Source: Simplicispira psychrophila DSM 11588 (GTDB lineage Bacteria; Pseudomonadota; Gammaproteobacteria; Burkholderiales; Burkholderiaceae_C). Taken from it: 64,000 nucleotides of DNA. The stretch lies in the NCBI RefSeq assembly GCF_000688255.1, contig NZ_JHYS01000001.1:124001-188000 (forward strand), in the 5' to 3' direction. Each line of letters begins with the position of its first letter. Position 1 is the stretch's first letter. The notes under the pieces are model-generated. The model worked only from the letters and a program-made list of their open reading frames with translations, ran no database searches and had not been told where the DNA came from. Made by a program: the position numbers and the translations under genes. This document shows positions 54,069 through 64,000 of this stretch, one piece after another.

Positions 54069-55547
54069 TCAGCGCGGCAGGTCGCTGCACCCCATCAGAA
54101 ACTCGTCCACCGCGCGTGCAGCTTGGCGGCCTTCGCGGATCGCCCAGACCACCAGACTTTGCCCGCGCCGGATGTCGCCGGCCGCAAACACCTTGGCCAC
54201 GTTGGTGGCGTAGCCGCCGATCAGGTCGGTGCTGGCACGGGCGTTGCCGCGCGCGTCCTTGTCGATGCCAAAAGCCTCCAGCACCGGGGCCACCGGGCTG
54301 ACAAAGCCCATCGCCAGCAGCACCAAGTCGGCCGGGTAGTGCTTTTCAGTGCCAGTCACTTCGACCAGCTTGCCGTCCTTGAATTCGACCTGCACGGTGG
54401 TCAAGCCCTTGAGCTTGCCTTTTTCGCCGGTGAACGCCTTGGTGGAGACAGCGAACTCGCGCGTGCAGCCTTCTTCGTGGCTGGAACTGGTGCGCAGCTT
54501 CAGCGGCCAGTAGGGCCAGGTCAACGGCCGGTTTTCGACTTCAGGCGGCTGCGGCATGACCTCAAACTGCGTCACGCTGGCGGCGCCGTGGCGGTTGCTG
54601 GTGCCGACGCAATCGCTGCCAGTGTCGCCGCCGCCAATGACGATGACATGCTTGCCAGTGGCCAGCATCTGGCCCTTGAGCTTGTCGCCGGCGTTGGCCT
54701 TGTTCTGCTGCGGCAAAAATTCCATGGCGAAATGCACGCCGCCCAACTCGCGCCCCGGCACCGGCAGGTCACGCGATTGCTCGGCGCCGCCGGCCAGCAG
54801 CACGGCGTCAAACTGCTGCTGCAACTGCTCGGGCGTGATGGTTTCCTTGGCGTCGCTCTGCACTTTGGAGCCTTTGCCCAGGCCGTCCTTGGCGACACCG
54901 ACAAACACGCCGGTACGAAACTGCACTCCCTCGGCCTGCATCTGCACCACGCGCTTGTCGATGTGGCTCTTTTCCATCTTGAAGTCGGGAATGCCGTAGC
55001 GCAGCAGGCCACCGAGGCGGTCATTCTTCTCAAACACGGTGACGCTGTGGCCAGCGCGCGCCAGTTGCTGCGCCGCTGCCAGACCGGCCGGGCCAGAGCC
55101 GACCACCGCCACCTTCTTGCCGCTCTGGTGGTGCGCCCGTTGCGGCGTGACCCAGCCGTGCTCCCAGGCGCGGTCGATGATGGCGTGCTCGATGCTCTTG
55201 ATGCCCACCGCGTCGTCGTTGATGTTCAGCACGCAGGCCGACTCGCAGGGCGCGGGACAGATGCGGCCGGTGAACTCAGGGAAGTTATTGGTCGAGTCGA
55301 GCACGGCAAAGGCGCTCTTCCAGTCCTGCTGGTAGACCAGATCGTTGAAGTCGGGAATGACGTTGTTGACCGGGCAGCCGTTGTTGCAGAACGGCGTGCC
55401 GCAGTCCATGCAGCGCGCGGCCTGCACTTTGGCCTGCGCGTCGCTCAGGCCGATAACGAATTCCTTGTAGCCCTTGACGCGCTCGGGAGCGGGCCGGTAG
55501 CCCTCCTCGATGCGCTCGTATTCCATGAAGCCGGTGGTCTTTCCCAT
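54069..55547 (-). CDS. gltD: Glutamate synthase (NADPH) small subunit
   Basis: 492-residue beta subunit that supplies NADPH electrons to GltB. The N-terminal iron-sulfur region has [17 protein letters not shown] and [15 protein letters not shown] binding is shown by [18 protein letters not shown] and NADPH binding by [15 protein letters not shown]. The C-terminal [14 protein letters not shown] is typical. It lies 50 bases downstream of gltB. Confidence 0.97.
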   Translation of the reverse strand: MGKTTGFMEYERIEEGYRPAPERVKGYKEFVIGLSDAQAKVQAARCMDCGTPFCNNGCPVNNVIPDFNDLVYQQDWKSAFAVLDSTNNFPEFTGRICPAPCESACVLNINDDAVGIKSIEHAIIDRAWEHGWVTPQRAHHQSGKKVAVVGSGPAGLAAAQQLARAGHSVTVFEKNDRLGGLLRYGIPDFKMEKSHIDKRVVQMQAEGVQFRTGVFVGVAKDGLGKGSKVQSDAKETITPEQLQQQFDAVLLAGGAEQSRDLPVPGRELGGVHFAMEFLPQQNKANAGDKLKGQMLATGKHVIVIGGGDTGSDCVGTSNRHGAASVTQFEVMPQPPEVENRPLTWPYWPLKLRTSSSHEEGCTREFAVSTKAFTGEKGKLKGLTTVQVEFKDGKLVEVTGTEKHYPADLVLLAMGFVSPVAPVLEAFGIDKDARGNARASTDLIGGYATNVAKVFAAGDIRRGQSLVVWAIREGRQAARAVDEFLMGCSDLPR

Positions 55548-55597
55548 GTCCGTGTCCTGGTGAATGCTGTGCTGTAGTTGTAGTGTGGAAAACGGGC

Positions 55598-58500
55598 TTA
55601 CTTGGCCGCTATCGCTTCGTTTTCAGGAGCTGCTACCGCAGGCGTGGCGGCGTCTTCGAGCACTTTTCGCTCATACATCTCGGACAGCGCGCGCTTGTAC
55701 TCGGTCGGAAAAACCTTGACAAACTTGCTGCGCGAGACGGCCCAGTGGTCGAGCAGCTCGCGCGCGCGTTTGCTGCCGGTCCAGCGGTTGTGGTCTTCCA
55801 GCATCTTCTTGAGCAGCGCCTCGTCGGTCTTGCCCTGGTGGCGTACCACGCGCGGGTGCGTGGCGATCTGCTCATCGCTGGGCAGGATGCGTTCCAGCGC
55901 CACCATGGCCATGTTGCAGCGCGTGTCGAACAGGCCGTCCTCGTCATAGACATAGGCCACGCCGCCGCTCATGCCAGCGGCAAAGTTGCGCCCGGTCTGG
56001 CCCAGCACCACCACGGTGCCGCCGGTCATGTATTCGCAACCATGGTCACCCGTGCCCTCGACGACGGCCGTGGCGCCCGACAGGCGCACGGCAAAGCGCT
56101 CGCCGGCAATGCCACTGAAGAAAGCCTCGCCGCTGGTCGCGCCATACAGCACGGTGTTGCCAACAATGGTATTGCGCGCGGCCTCACCGCGAAAGTCCAA
56201 GCTGGGGCGCACAACGATGCGCCCGCCGGACAAGCCCTTGCCGGTGTAGTCGTTGGCGTCACCAATCAGGCTCAGCGTGATGCCGCGTGCCAAAAACGCG
56301 CCAAACGACTGGCCGCCGGTGCCCTCGAACTGGATGCGGATGGTGTCGTCGGGCAGGCCGTCGGGGTGCGCGCGTGTCACGGCGCCTGAGAGCATCGCGC
56401 CCACGGTGCGGTTGACGTTGCGCGCCACTTCCATGATCTGCACGCGCTCGCCGTGCTCAATCGCCGGCTGGCAGCGCTGGATCAGCTTGCGATCCAGCGT
56501 GTGGCCCAGGTTGTGGTCCTGCTCTTCAACGTGGAAACGCGGCACCTCGGCGCCGACCTGCGGCTGGGCAAATAGGCGACCAAAGTCTAGACCGCTGGCC
56601 TTCCAATGTTCAATGCCGGCGCGCATGTCGAGCAGGTCGGTGCGGCCGATGAGCTCGTCAAAGTGGCGGATGCCCAGCTGCGCCATGATGTGGCGCACCT
56701 CTTCGGCGACAAAGAAGAAGTAGTTGACCAGGTGCTCGGGCTTGCCGGAGAACTTGGCACGCAGTGTTGGGTCTTGCGTGGCCACGCCCACTGGGCAGGT
56801 GTTGAGATGGCATTTGCGCATCATGATGCAGCCCTCGACCACCAGCGGCGCCGTAGCAAAGCCAAACTCGTCGGCACCCAGCAGCGCGCCAATCGCCACG
56901 TCGCGGCCGGTTTTCATCTGGCCGTCGGCCTGCACGCGGATACGGCCGCGCAGGCGGTTCAGCACCAGTGTTTGTTGGGTTTCAGCCAAGCCGATTTCCC
57001 ACGGGCTGCCGCAATGTTTGATGGATGACCAGGGCGAAGCGCCGGTGCCGCCGTCGTGCCCGGCAATCACCACGTGGTCGCTCTTGCACTTGGCCACACC
57101 CGCTGCAATGGTACCGACGCCGATTTCAGACACCAATTTGACGCTGATGCTGGCGTGCGGCGCGACATTTTTCAGGTCGTGGATCAGCTGCGCCAAGTCT
57201 TCAATCGAATAGATGTCGTGGTGCGGTGGTGGCGAAATCAAGCCGACGCCGGGCACGCTGTGGCGCAGCTTGCCGATGTATTCGCTGACCTTGCCGCCGG
57301 GCAGCTGGCCGCCTTCGCCGGGCTTGGCACCCTGGGCCATCTTGATCTGGATCTGATCGGCGCTGCTCAGGTATTCGGCGGTGACGCCAAAGCGGCCGGA
57401 CGCCACCTGCTTGATGCGGCTGCGCAGCGAGTCACCGTCCTGCAGTGGCAGATCGACCTCGACGTTGGCAGCACCAATGACGCTTTTCAGCGTATCGCCA
57501 ACCTTGATCGGAATGCCCTTGAGCTCGTTGCGATAGCGCGCGGCGTCTTCGCCGCCTTCGCCGGTGTTGCTCTTGCCACCGATGCGGTTCATGGCGACAG
57601 CCAGCGTGGCGTGGGCTTCGGTGCTGATCGAACCGAGCGACATGGCGCCGCTGGCAAAGCGCTTGACGATCTCCTTGGCCGGCTCGACCTCATCAATGGC
57701 AATCGCCTGCGCCGGGTCGAATTTGAATTCAAACAGGCCGCGCAGCGTCATGTGGCGCTTGCTTTGGTCGTTGACCAACTGGGCATATTCCTTGTAGGTA
57801 TTCCAGTTATTGGCGCGCGTGCTGTGCTGCAGCTTGGCGATGGTGTCGGGCGTCCACATGTGCTCTTCACCGCGTGCGCGCCAGGCGTATTCACCACCGG
57901 CGTCCAGCATATGCGCCAGCAGCGGGTCGCCACCAAACGCGGCCTTGTGCATCCGCAGCGCCTCTTCGGCAATCTCGAACACGCCAATGCCCTCGACGCG
58001 GCTGGCGGTGCCGGTGAAGTATTTGGCAATGGTGGCGCTGTGGATGCCGATGGCTTCAAACAGCTGCGCGCCGCAGTAGCTCATGTAGGTGCTAACACCC
58101 ATCTTGGACATGATCTTCGACAGGCCCTTGCCGATGGCCTTGATGTAGTTGGTAACGGCCTTGTCGGCTGACAGGTCGCCCGACAAATCCTTGTGCATGT
58201 CGGCCAGCGTTTCCAGCGCCAGGTAGGGGTGCACGGCCTCGGCGCCGTAACCGGCGAGCACGGCAAAATGGTGCACCTCGCGCGCCGTGCCGGTTTCGAC
58301 CACCAGACCCGCCGTGGTGCGCAGCCCCTTGACCACCAGATGCTGGTGGATGGCCGACAGCGCCAGCAGCGCCGGAATGGCGACCTGCTTGGCGCTGACG
58401 CCACGGTCGCTGATGATCAGGATGTTGGCACCGCCCTTGATGGCATCCACCGCCTGCGCGCACAGCGAGGCCAGCTTGGCTTCGACACCCTCGCGGCCCC

Positions 58501-60337
58501 AGGCCAGCGGGTAGGTGATGTCAATGGTGGCGCTCTTGAACTTGCCCTGCGTGTATTTTTCAATGTCGCGCAGCTTGGCCATGGCAGCAAAGTCCAGCAC
58601 CGGCTGGCTCACTTCCAAGCGCATCGGCGGATTCACCTGATTGATGTCCAGCAAGTTCGGTTTGGGGCCGATGAAGCTGTTGAGCGACATGACGATGGCC
58701 TCGCGGATCGGGTCGATCGGCGGATTCGTCACCTGCGCAAACAGTTGCTTGAAGTAGTTGTAGAGCGGCTTATTCTTGCCCGAGAGCACGGCCAGCGGGC
58801 TGTCGTTGCCCATCGAGCCGATGCCCTCCTCGCCATTCTTGGCCATCGGCGCCAGCAAAAACTTCAGGTCTTCCTGCGTCGTGCCAAAGGCCTGCTGGCG
58901 CTCCAGCAGCGGCAGCGTGGAAACCGGCGCCACCACCGGCGCGTCCAGCACGATGCTATCGAGCTTGATGCGCAGGTTTTCGATCCACTGCTTATACGGC
59001 TTGGTGTTGACGATGTTGGCTTTCAACTCCTCGTCGTCGATCATGCGGCCCTGCTCCAGATCGATGAGCAGCATCTTACCCGGCTGCAAACGCCATTTGC
59101 GCACGATGCGATTCTCCGGCACCGGCAGCACGCCGGACTCGGACGCCAGGATGACCAGATCATCATCGGTCACGCAATAGCGCGACGGACGCAGGCCGTT
59201 GCGGTCGAGTGTGGCGCCAATCTGGCGGCCGTCGGTAAAGACAATGGACGCCGGGCCGTCCCAGGGCTCGATCATCGGCGCGTGGTATTCATAGAACGCG
59301 CGCCGGCGCGGGTCCATGGTCGTGTGCTGCTCCCAGGGCTCGGGGATCATCATCATCACCGCCTGGCTGATGGGATAACCAGCCATGGTCAAGAGTTCAA
59401 GGCAGTTGTCAAACGTAGCGGTGTCGGACTGGTCGGCAAAGCTGATCGGGTAGAGCTTTTGCAGATCCTCGCCGAGCACGGCCGAGGCCATCACGCCCTC
59501 GCGCGCCTTCATCCAGTTGTAGTTGCCCTTGACGGTGTTGATCTCGCCGTTGTGCGCCACATAGCGGTACGGGTGCGCCAGTGGCCACTCGGGGAAGGTG
59601 TTGGTCGAAAAGCGCTGGTGCACCAGACCCAGCGCCGACACGCAGCGCTCATCCTGCAAATCAAGGTAGTACTTGCCCACCTGGTCGGCCAGCAGCAAAC
59701 CCTTGTAGATGACAGTGCGGCTGCTCATGCTGGGCACGTAATACTCTTTGCTGTGCTGGAGCTGGAGCGCCTGGATGGCGGCGCTGGCAGTCTTGCGGAT
59801 CACGTACAGCTTGCGCTCCAGCGCGTCCTGCACGATCACGTCGTTGCCCCGGCCAATGAACACTTGGCGCAGGATCGGCTCCTTGGCGCGTACCGTGGGC
59901 GACATCGGCATGTCGTGGTTCAGCGGCACATCGCGCCAGCCCAGCAACACCTGGCCTTCAGCGCGGATGGCGCGATCCATCTCCTGCTCGCAGGCCAGGC
60001 GGGACGCGTGCTCCTTGGGCAAGAAAATCATGCCCACGCCGTATTCGCCGGCTGGCGGCAGCGTCACGCCTTGCGCCGCCATTTCCTGGCGATACAGCGC
60101 ATCGGGAATCTGGATCAGGATGCCGGCGCCATCGCCCATCAGCTTGTCGGCTCCGACGGCGCCGCGGTGGTCGATGTTCTCCAGAATCTTCAGCGCCTGC
60201 GCAACGATGTCGTGGCGCTTCTCGCCCTTGATGTGGGCGACAAAGCCCAGCCCGCAGGCATCGTGCTCATGCCCGGCCGCATACAGGCCGTGTTGTGTGA
60301 GGTGCGCAATTTCAGCGGCGGTGGTCATGGGGTGCAT
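55598..60337 (-). CDS. gltB: Glutamate synthase (NADPH) large subunit
   Basis: 1579-residue alpha subunit converting 2-oxoglutarate and glutamine to two glutamates. The N-terminal class II glutaminase has C28 ([16 protein letters not shown]), expected to become the N-terminal nucleophile after propeptide removal. The central and FMN domains follow, with [20 protein letters not shown] and [11 protein letters not shown]. Cysteines of the 3Fe-4S cluster lie in [15 protein letters not shown], and the C-terminal beta-helix ([20 protein letters not shown]) completes it. Full length. Start at 60337 or three codons later at 60328; the ribosome site does not decide. Confidence 0.97.
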   Translation of the reverse strand: MHPMTTAAEIAHLTQHGLYAAGHEHDACGLGFVAHIKGEKRHDIVAQALKILENIDHRGAVGADKLMGDGAGILIQIPDALYRQEMAAQGVTLPPAGEYGVGMIFLPKEHASRLACEQEMDRAIRAEGQVLLGWRDVPLNHDMPMSPTVRAKEPILRQVFIGRGNDVIVQDALERKLYVIRKTASAAIQALQLQHSKEYYVPSMSSRTVIYKGLLLADQVGKYYLDLQDERCVSALGLVHQRFSTNTFPEWPLAHPYRYVAHNGEINTVKGNYNWMKAREGVMASAVLGEDLQKLYPISFADQSDTATFDNCLELLTMAGYPISQAVMMMIPEPWEQHTTMDPRRRAFYEYHAPMIEPWDGPASIVFTDGRQIGATLDRNGLRPSRYCVTDDDLVILASESGVLPVPENRIVRKWRLQPGKMLLIDLEQGRMIDDEELKANIVNTKPYKQWIENLRIKLDSIVLDAPVVAPVSTLPLLERQQAFGTTQEDLKFLLAPMAKNGEEGIGSMGNDSPLAVLSGKNKPLYNYFKQLFAQVTNPPIDPIREAIVMSLNSFIGPKPNLLDINQVNPPMRLEVSQPVLDFAAMAKLRDIEKYTQGKFKSATIDITYPLAWGREGVEAKLASLCAQAVDAIKGGANILIISDRGVSAKQVAIPALLALSAIHQHLVVKGLRTTAGLVVETGTAREVHHFAVLAGYGAEAVHPYLALETLADMHKDLSGDLSADKAVTNYIKAIGKGLSKIMSKMGVSTYMSYCGAQLFEAIGIHSATIAKYFTGTASRVEGIGVFEIAEEALRMHKAAFGGDPLLAHMLDAGGEYAWRARGEEHMWTPDTIAKLQHSTRANNWNTYKEYAQLVNDQSKRHMTLRGLFEFKFDPAQAIAIDEVEPAKEIVKRFASGAMSLGSISTEAHATLAVAMNRIGGKSNTGEGGEDAARYRNELKGIPIKVGDTLKSVIGAANVEVDLPLQDGDSLRSRIKQVASGRFGVTAEYLSSADQIQIKMAQGAKPGEGGQLPGGKVSEYIGKLRHSVPGVGLISPPPHHDIYSIEDLAQLIHDLKNVAPHASISVKLVSEIGVGTIAAGVAKCKSDHVVIAGHDGGTGASPWSSIKHCGSPWEIGLAETQQTLVLNRLRGRIRVQADGQMKTGRDVAIGALLGADEFGFATAPLVVEGCIMMRKCHLNTCPVGVATQDPTLRAKFSGKPEHLVNYFFFVAEEVRHIMAQLGIRHFDELIGRTDLLDMRAGIEHWKASGLDFGRLFAQPQVGAEVPRFHVEEQDHNLGHTLDRKLIQRCQPAIEHGERVQIMEVARNVNRTVGAMLSGAVTRAHPDGLPDDTIRIQFEGTGGQSFGAFLARGITLSLIGDANDYTGKGLSGGRIVVRPSLDFRGEAARNTIVGNTVLYGATSGEAFFSGIAGERFAVRLSGATAVVEGTGDHGCEYMTGGTVVVLGQTGRNFAAGMSGGVAYVYDEDGLFDTRCNMAMVALERILPSDEQIATHPRVVRHQGKTDEALLKKMLEDHNRWTGSKRARELLDHWAVSRSKFVKVFPTEYKRALSEMYERKVLEDAATPAVAAPENEAIAAK

Positions 60338-60400
60338 CCATCTCTGGTGTGTTCACAAGGACAACTAGATTAGTGCAATGCAGCATCTTTGCGCAAGCAG

Positions 60401-60427
60401 AATAATTGGGGTCAGAGTCCAATTATT
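60401..60427. repeat. REP palindrome at the left side of the RAYT gene
   Basis: AATAATTGG and CCAATTATT flank GGTCAGAGT, forming a perfect stem. Its core is the inverse of the right-hand copy at 61246-61271. A related TTTGGGGTCACATC lies at 60452-60466. Confidence 0.85.
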
Positions 60428-60473
60428 CGACGTGATTTATGTTGTTAATTTATTTGGGGTCACATCAAATTTA

Positions 60474-60519
60474 ATAGCTTATAGCGCTTTATACATAAGC
60501 GATAAAGGCCTATTTAATC
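60474..60519 (+). repeat. Dispersed palindromic repeat overlapping the RAYT stop codon
   Basis: ATAGCTTATAGCGCTTTATA, TAAGCGATAAAGGCC, TATTTAATC. The RAYT stop codon and last codons lie in its end. Confidence 0.8.
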
Positions 60520-61214
60520 TCTAACTTGGCCGCTGCCGACGGTCTGCCGGCCTTGGCTTTGCTGACCCGGCGTGCTGATTTTTTTTGTAACGCCGCAACA
60601 AAATCATCCTCCCCCAGCGCCCAGCCCCGCAGCGTAGCGTCGGTCAAGACGCTCTGCTGATGGGTGCTGACCCCCGCCTGGACCAGTGCGCCATACGCCG
60701 CCTCGCGCGCAAACGGCGTATTACCCAGCGCCCAATACAGCGCGTGCGGTGTGACCAATTCATCGACACGCCAACCCAAACTGTGCGCATGGCTGGACCA
60801 GCGCCAATCCGCTGCTTGCGCCACCATGCCAGCATGCACCGGGTTCAGATCGATATAGACCATGCAGGCCAGCAGATAGCGCTCGCTCTCGATCAGCGTC
60901 GAGCGGTAGCGCCCCTCCCACAGCGTGCCGCTGCGACCATGGCGGTTGTTGAAATAGCGCACATAGCTGCGCCCCACGGCCTGCATCATCAAAGGCAGCG
61001 CCTCCGCCGTGGCCGGCGTGGCCAACAGGTGGAAGTGGTTGTCCATCAGCACATAAGCGTGCACCGCCACGGCGAACTTCTGCGCGTTCTCAACGAGCAA
61101 CGCCAGCATGGTCTCGAAGTCCTGCGTATCGGTAAAAATCAGCTGGCGGTTGTTGCCGCGCTGAATGATGTGGTGCGGATAGCCGGCAAGGGTCAGGCGA
61201 GGCAGACGGGCCAT
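60510..61214 (-). CDS. REP-associated tyrosine transposase (RAYT, Y1/IS200-like)
   Basis: 234-residue Y1 transposase homologue of the RAYT/TnpA_REP type. It starts PRLTLAGYPHHIIQRGNNRQ, has the metal-binding HUH motif in LMDNHFHLLAT and a candidate catalytic tyrosine in GRSYVRYFNNRHGRSG. The conserved LWEGRYRS and DLNPVHAGMV follow. A Lys/Arg-rich tail ends it. It is flanked by inverted GGGGTCAGAGTC palindromes, probably its cognate REP. RAYTs are single-copy domesticated transposases thought to spread REP sequences. Confidence 0.92.
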   Translation of the reverse strand: MARLPRLTLAGYPHHIIQRGNNRQLIFTDTQDFETMLALLVENAQKFAVAVHAYVLMDNHFHLLATPATAEALPLMMQAVGRSYVRYFNNRHGRSGTLWEGRYRSTLIESERYLLACMVYIDLNPVHAGMVAQAADWRWSSHAHSLGWRVDELVTPHALYWALGNTPFAREAAYGALVQAGVSTHQQSVLTDATLRGWALGEDDFVAALQKKSARRVSKAKAGRPSAAAKLEIK

Positions 61215-61245
61215 GGTGGGGCTCCCAGAATTGCAGTAGCTGTTA

Positions 61246-61271
61246 TTTTAATTCGACTCTGACCCCAATTA
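61246..61271. repeat. REP palindrome at the right side of the RAYT gene
   Basis: TTAATT and AATTAA flank CGACTCTGACCCC, the inverse of the left copy (AATTGGGGTCAGAGTC). Confidence 0.85.
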
Positions 61272-61278
61272 AAAAACA

Positions 61279-61324
61279 ATAGCTACTACCGCTTATCCAG
61301 CGGTCGTTTGAAGCCTAAAACACC
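61279..61324 (+). repeat. Dispersed palindromic repeat, copy upstream of RAYT
   Basis: ATAGCTACTACCGCTTATCC, AGCGGTCGTTTGAAGCC, TAAAACACC, between the right REP and the end of the methyltransferase gene. Confidence 0.75.
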
Positions 61325-61329
61325 AAAAA

Positions 61330-62250
61330 TCAGTCGGCGCCATCCACGGCGGCGGCTGGCAACACCGCCTGCAACCCAAACCGCGCCTCCAACGACTGCT
61401 CCAACCCGAACTCGACCAGAATCGCCCGCAAGCGCTCGGCCGCACTGCGTTTTTTCTGGCCGGTGTATTGGGCAATGATCAGCTCGTTTTTCATGCTGTG
61501 CTCCCAGCCGACCAGTTCGGTCACGGTGACTTGGTAGCCCGACGCCTCCAAGTGCAGACAGCGCAACACGTTGGTGATCTGGCTACCCATCTCGCGCGTG
61601 TGGATCGGGTGGCGCCATAGTTCAGCCAATGGCGTGCGCGACAGTTGCAACGCTTTGCCTTGGCGCAGACACGCTGCCACTTCGGCCTGACAGCAGGGCA
61701 CGATGACCATCGCGCGGGCACGCTTTTGCAGGCCGAAGGCGATGGCGTCGTCGGTGGCGGTGTCGCAGGCGTGCAGCGCGGTGACGAGGTCGATGCGCTC
61801 GGGCAGGTCGGCGGCATCGGCAGATTCGGCCACCGAGAGGTTTAAAAACGACATGCGCTCAAAGCCCAAATGCTGGGCCAAGGCGCGCGATTTCTCCACC
61901 AGCTCGGCGCGCCATTCAATGCCGTAAATATGGCCGCGCCCCAGGGCTTTGAAATACAGGTCGTACAGGATGAAACCCAGATACGACTTGCCCGCGCCGT
62001 GGTCAGCCAGCGTCGGCGCGTGGCCGTCGGCCGACAGCTCTTGCAGCAGCGGCTGGATGAACTGGAACAGGTGATAGACCTGCTTGAGCTTGCGCCGCGA
62101 GTCTTGGTTCAGCCGCCCTTCGCGCGTCAAGATGTGCAGCTCTTTCAGCAATTCCAGCGACTGGCCGGGGCGCAGTTCGGACAGGTCTGAGGCAGCAGCA
62201 GAGACAGCGCCTTTGCCAGCCTTCCCCATTTTCTGGGCAGCGGGCTTCAT
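61330..62250 (-). CDS. SAM-dependent methyltransferase (METTL25/Methyltransf_32-like)
   Basis: 306 residues. A helical N-terminal part (LKELHILTREGRLNQDSRRK) precedes the methyltransferase fold. Motif I is LADHGAGKSYLGFILYD, then IYGIEWRAELVEKSRALA and LHACDTATDDAIAFGL. CCQAEVAACLRQ follows, with a Cys pair often seen in this family. It resembles methyltransferases related to METTL25/RRNAD1. Substrate unknown. The ATG overlaps the DUF1415 stop (ATGA), so the two are coexpressed. Confidence 0.82.
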   Translation of the reverse strand: MKPAAQKMGKAGKGAVSAAASDLSELRPGQSLELLKELHILTREGRLNQDSRRKLKQVYHLFQFIQPLLQELSADGHAPTLADHGAGKSYLGFILYDLYFKALGRGHIYGIEWRAELVEKSRALAQHLGFERMSFLNLSVAESADAADLPERIDLVTALHACDTATDDAIAFGLQKRARAMVIVPCCQAEVAACLRQGKALQLSRTPLAELWRHPIHTREMGSQITNVLRCLHLEASGYQVTVTELVGWEHSMKNELIIAQYTGQKKRSAAERLRAILVEFGLEQSLEARFGLQAVLPAAAVDGAD

Positions 62251-62876
62251 GCTTTGCCCTGTGTGGGCTGGTGCGCCACCGGGCAGCGCGCGCCGACGTC
62301 TAGCGCTTTCCAGCCAGCCAAGCCTAAGCCTTCCAGCACTTCGATGTTGCGCTCAAAAATCATTTCCGCCTCGGGAAACACCGCCACGGCGCGGTCAATA
62401 CTGGCTTCGCGGATCAAATGCAGCGTGGGGTACGGAGCACGGTTGGTGCAGTTGGTGACGTCGTCTTCCGCCGTGCCGGCAAACTGAAACTGCGGGTGGA
62501 AGCTGGCAATTTGCAACATACCGCCCAGGTCGAGCGAGTTCAGCAAGCGGTCGGCCACACTCATAAAGTCGTTGAAATCCAGAAAATCCTGCAGACAACC
62601 GGGCGCCATCAGCAAGGTGGTGTCGCGCTGCTCAGGCGGACTTTTGGCCAAGGCTTCGAGTTCGCGCGCCAGGTCTTGCGCCAGCGCTTCGGCGTCAGTG
62701 GCGGTGCTGACAAAGTAGTGGATTTGCCCCTTGGTGTGTACGCCCTTGGCAAACGGGCACAGGTTCAGGTCGATCACCGCGCGCTCCAGCCAGCGCACGG
62801 TGTCTTGCAGCACGGTATCGGGGTCGTAAGCAGTGGCCGCAAGCGGGACGGAAGATGGCGAGGGCGTGGACGACAT
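62247..62876 (-). CDS. DUF1415 family protein
   Basis: 209 residues, soluble. The DUF1415 core includes WLERAVIDLNLCPFAKGVH, FNDFMSVADRLLNSLDLGG and QIASFHPQFQFAGT, then NRAPYPTLHLIREASIDRAV. The conserved CPFAK suggests a possible metal or redox site. Function unknown. It overlaps the downstream methyltransferase gene by four bases. Confidence 0.9.
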   Translation of the reverse strand: MSSTPSPSSVPLAATAYDPDTVLQDTVRWLERAVIDLNLCPFAKGVHTKGQIHYFVSTATDAEALAQDLARELEALAKSPPEQRDTTLLMAPGCLQDFLDFNDFMSVADRLLNSLDLGGMLQIASFHPQFQFAGTAEDDVTNCTNRAPYPTLHLIREASIDRAVAVFPEAEMIFERNIEVLEGLGLAGWKALDVGARCPVAHQPTQGKA

Positions 62877-62938
62877 ACGGTAGGCCTAACGGGACAAAAA
62901 TTGGCTGATTTTACTGAGCTACCTACAGCCGCACTGTC

Positions 62939-63028
62939 TGTAGGTCGGGTTAGCGCAGCGTAACCCGACACCCCCGCCAACCTTCCCGATACCTGTCGTG
63001 TTACGCCCTTTGGGCTAACCCGACCTAC
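62939..63028. repeat. REPIN of the GTAGGTCGGG family
   Basis: TGTAGGTCGGGTTAGCGCAG at the left and an inverted partner ending CTAACCCGACCTACGG at the right, with a 23-base spacer. The right arm is diverged (CGTGTTACGCCCTTTGGGC). Same family as the copy interrupted by the IS4 element at 21931. Confidence 0.9.
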
Positions 63029-63042
63029 GGCGCGCGCAATGA

Positions 63043-64000
63043 TCAGCCCAGCAAGCGCTGGCCGGTCAGGCGTTCATGCTCACGGGCGGCGTAGCGGTCG
63101 GTCATGCCGGCAATGAAATCCGCTACGGCGCGGGCGCGTTCGCGCTCCGAGACACCATCAGCACGCTGGGCAAAACCAGCCTTCATCGTCTGCGGCTGTG
63201 CCACATAGCAGGCAAACAGCTCGCGCACCACTTGCTGCGCCTTGTCCATCACCTGTACCACCTGCGGATGCCGATACAGCTTGTGCAGTAAAAAATGTTT
63301 CAGCGCCTGCGACTGCACACGCATGTCGGCGCTGAACTGCACCAGCGCCGGTGCCGCGCGCACGTCCTGCACGCTGGCCGGCTGCACCTGCGCCAGCGCA
63401 GCGTTGGTGGCGGCAATCACGTCGTAAACCTGCGCGCTCAACATGCGCCGAATCGCCTCGTACAGCAAACGCCGCTGGCCATCCGCCGCGCCCAGTGGCG
63501 GAAACTCGCTCTGCGCTTCGGCGCGGTAGCGGTCAAACAACGGCAACTCGCGCAGCTGCGCCATGGTGATCAAGCCCGAGCGCACGCCGTCGTCGATGTC
63601 GTGCGCGTTGTAGGCAATCTCGTCGGCCAAGTTGCACAACTGCGCCTCCAAGCTGGGCTGTTGGCGCAGCAAAAACCGTTGGCCGACACCGCCCGGCTCA
63701 GCCGCTTCAAGCTGTTCGGCGTGAAGGCGCGAGCAGTGCTTCAGAATGCCTTCGCGCGTCTCAAAGGTCAGGTTCAAACCATCAAACTGCGGATAGCGCT
63801 CTTCCAGCGCATCGACCACGCGCAGGCTTTGCAGGTTGTGCTCAAAGCCGCCGTAATCGGCCATGCAGGCGTTCAGCGCGTCTTGGCCGGCGTGGCCAAA
63901 CGGCGTGTGACCCAAGTCGTGCGCCAATGAAATGGCTTCCACCAAATCTTCATTGATGCGCAGCGAACGCGCCACCGAGCGCCCGAGTTGCGCCACCTCC
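63043..64000 (-). CDS. dgt: Deoxyguanosinetriphosphate triphosphohydrolase-like protein (5' end cut by window edge)
   Basis: HD-superfamily dNTPase that releases triphosphate from dNTPs. About 319 codons are visible and continue past the right edge, so the true start is missing. I see AQLGRSVARSLRINEDLVEA, the metal motif LAHDLGHTPFGHAG, FEHNLQSLRVV and LADEIAYNAHDIDDG, typical of the dGTPase-like family. It is separated from DUF1415 by a REPIN. Confidence 0.93.
   Translation of the reverse strand, partial: EVAQLGRSVARSLRINEDLVEAISLAHDLGHTPFGHAGQDALNACMADYGGFEHNLQSLRVVDALEERYPQFDGLNLTFETREGILKHCSRLHAEQLEAAEPGGVGQRFLLRQQPSLEAQLCNLADEIAYNAHDIDDGVRSGLITMAQLRELPLFDRYRAEAQSEFPPLGAADGQRRLLYEAIRRMLSAQVYDVIAATNAALAQVQPASVQDVRAAPALVQFSADMRVQSQALKHFLLHKLYRHPQVVQVMDKAQQVVRELFACYVAQPQTMKAGFAQRADGVSERERARAVADFIAGMTDRYAAREHERLTGQRLLG

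Noticed and set aside
55618-55645. Possible partial repeat at the 3' end of gltB
   Set aside because: TTTTCAGGAGCTGCTACCGC resembles the start of the copy at 36192, but the second half is missing.
58193-60373. 726-codon frame antisense to gltB
   Set aside because: gltB is full length with all family motifs, and the opposite frame is compositional.

Overview
The window is chromosomal DNA of a GC-rich betaproteobacterium, most likely Burkholderiales, family Comamonadaceae. The basis is recognition of protein sequences and gene order (mraZ-rsmH-ftsL-ftsI-murE, dksA-STAS-hslV-hslU, DUF484-dapF, accB-accC-prmA, gltB-gltD), a DksA with a single zinc-ribbon cysteine, and frequent GTG/TTG starts. 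No database search was possible, so genus is not assigned. No rRNA, tRNA, CRISPR array, prophage or secondary-metabolite cluster was seen; the one RNA gene is rnpB.

Layout. 1-5.3 kb (minus): start of the division and cell-wall cluster, with mraZ preceded by three 10-bp direct repeats that look like a MraZ operator. 5.3-12.9 kb (minus): hslU, hslV, a STAS-domain protein, dksA, a CobW-type metal GTPase, DUF484 and dapF. 13-16 kb (plus): NUDIX/metallo-beta-lactamase fusion, pseudouridine-synthase-like protein, MgtC-like protein, converging on rnpB. 16.4-21.9 kb (plus): methyltransferase, HD-GYP protein, cysteine synthase, FAD protein, queuosine-precursor transporter. 21.9-23.5 kb: an IS4-family element inserted in a REP doublet. 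23.5-34.5 kb (minus): htpX, DUF3025, NYN/OST-HTH protein, pyrC, PfkB kinase, DUF3426, prmA, accC, accB, TlpA-like protein. 34.7-41.2 kb: mpl (plus), then a DAHP synthase with an aromatic leader peptide, tldD and rodA (minus). 41.3-49.9 kb (plus): esterase, phosphoesterase, RNase II-like enzyme, TonB, aroE, mtgA, flavin oxidoreductase, ruvC. 50-64 kb (mostly minus): RcnB-like protein, a decayed AraC/GGDEF remnant, a polar amino-acid ABC transporter, gltD-gltB, a REP-associated transposase (RAYT), a methyltransferase, DUF1415 and a dGTPase cut by the right edge.

Functional themes: peptidoglycan synthesis and recycling (murE, ftsI, ftsL, dapF, mpl, rodA, mtgA), aromatic amino acids (aroG-type DAHP synthase, aroE), nitrogen and sulfur assimilation (gltBD, cysK), fatty-acid initiation (accBC) and proteostasis (hslUV, htpX, tldD).

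Beyond the gene list, two signals stand out. First, a dispersed palindromic repeat of about 46 bp occurs in at least 13 and probably 14 copies. Nine are intergenic. Five lie inside protein genes (dapF, the MBL fusion, aroE, the RNase II-like gene, DUF3025), where they are read in frame as extra peptide. Second, a transcription attenuator precedes the DAHP synthase gene, with an 18-residue leader peptide carrying seven consecutive aromatic residues. Two REP/REPIN families, one linked to the resident RAYT, and a pentanucleotide tandem repeat upstream of the CobW gene are also present.
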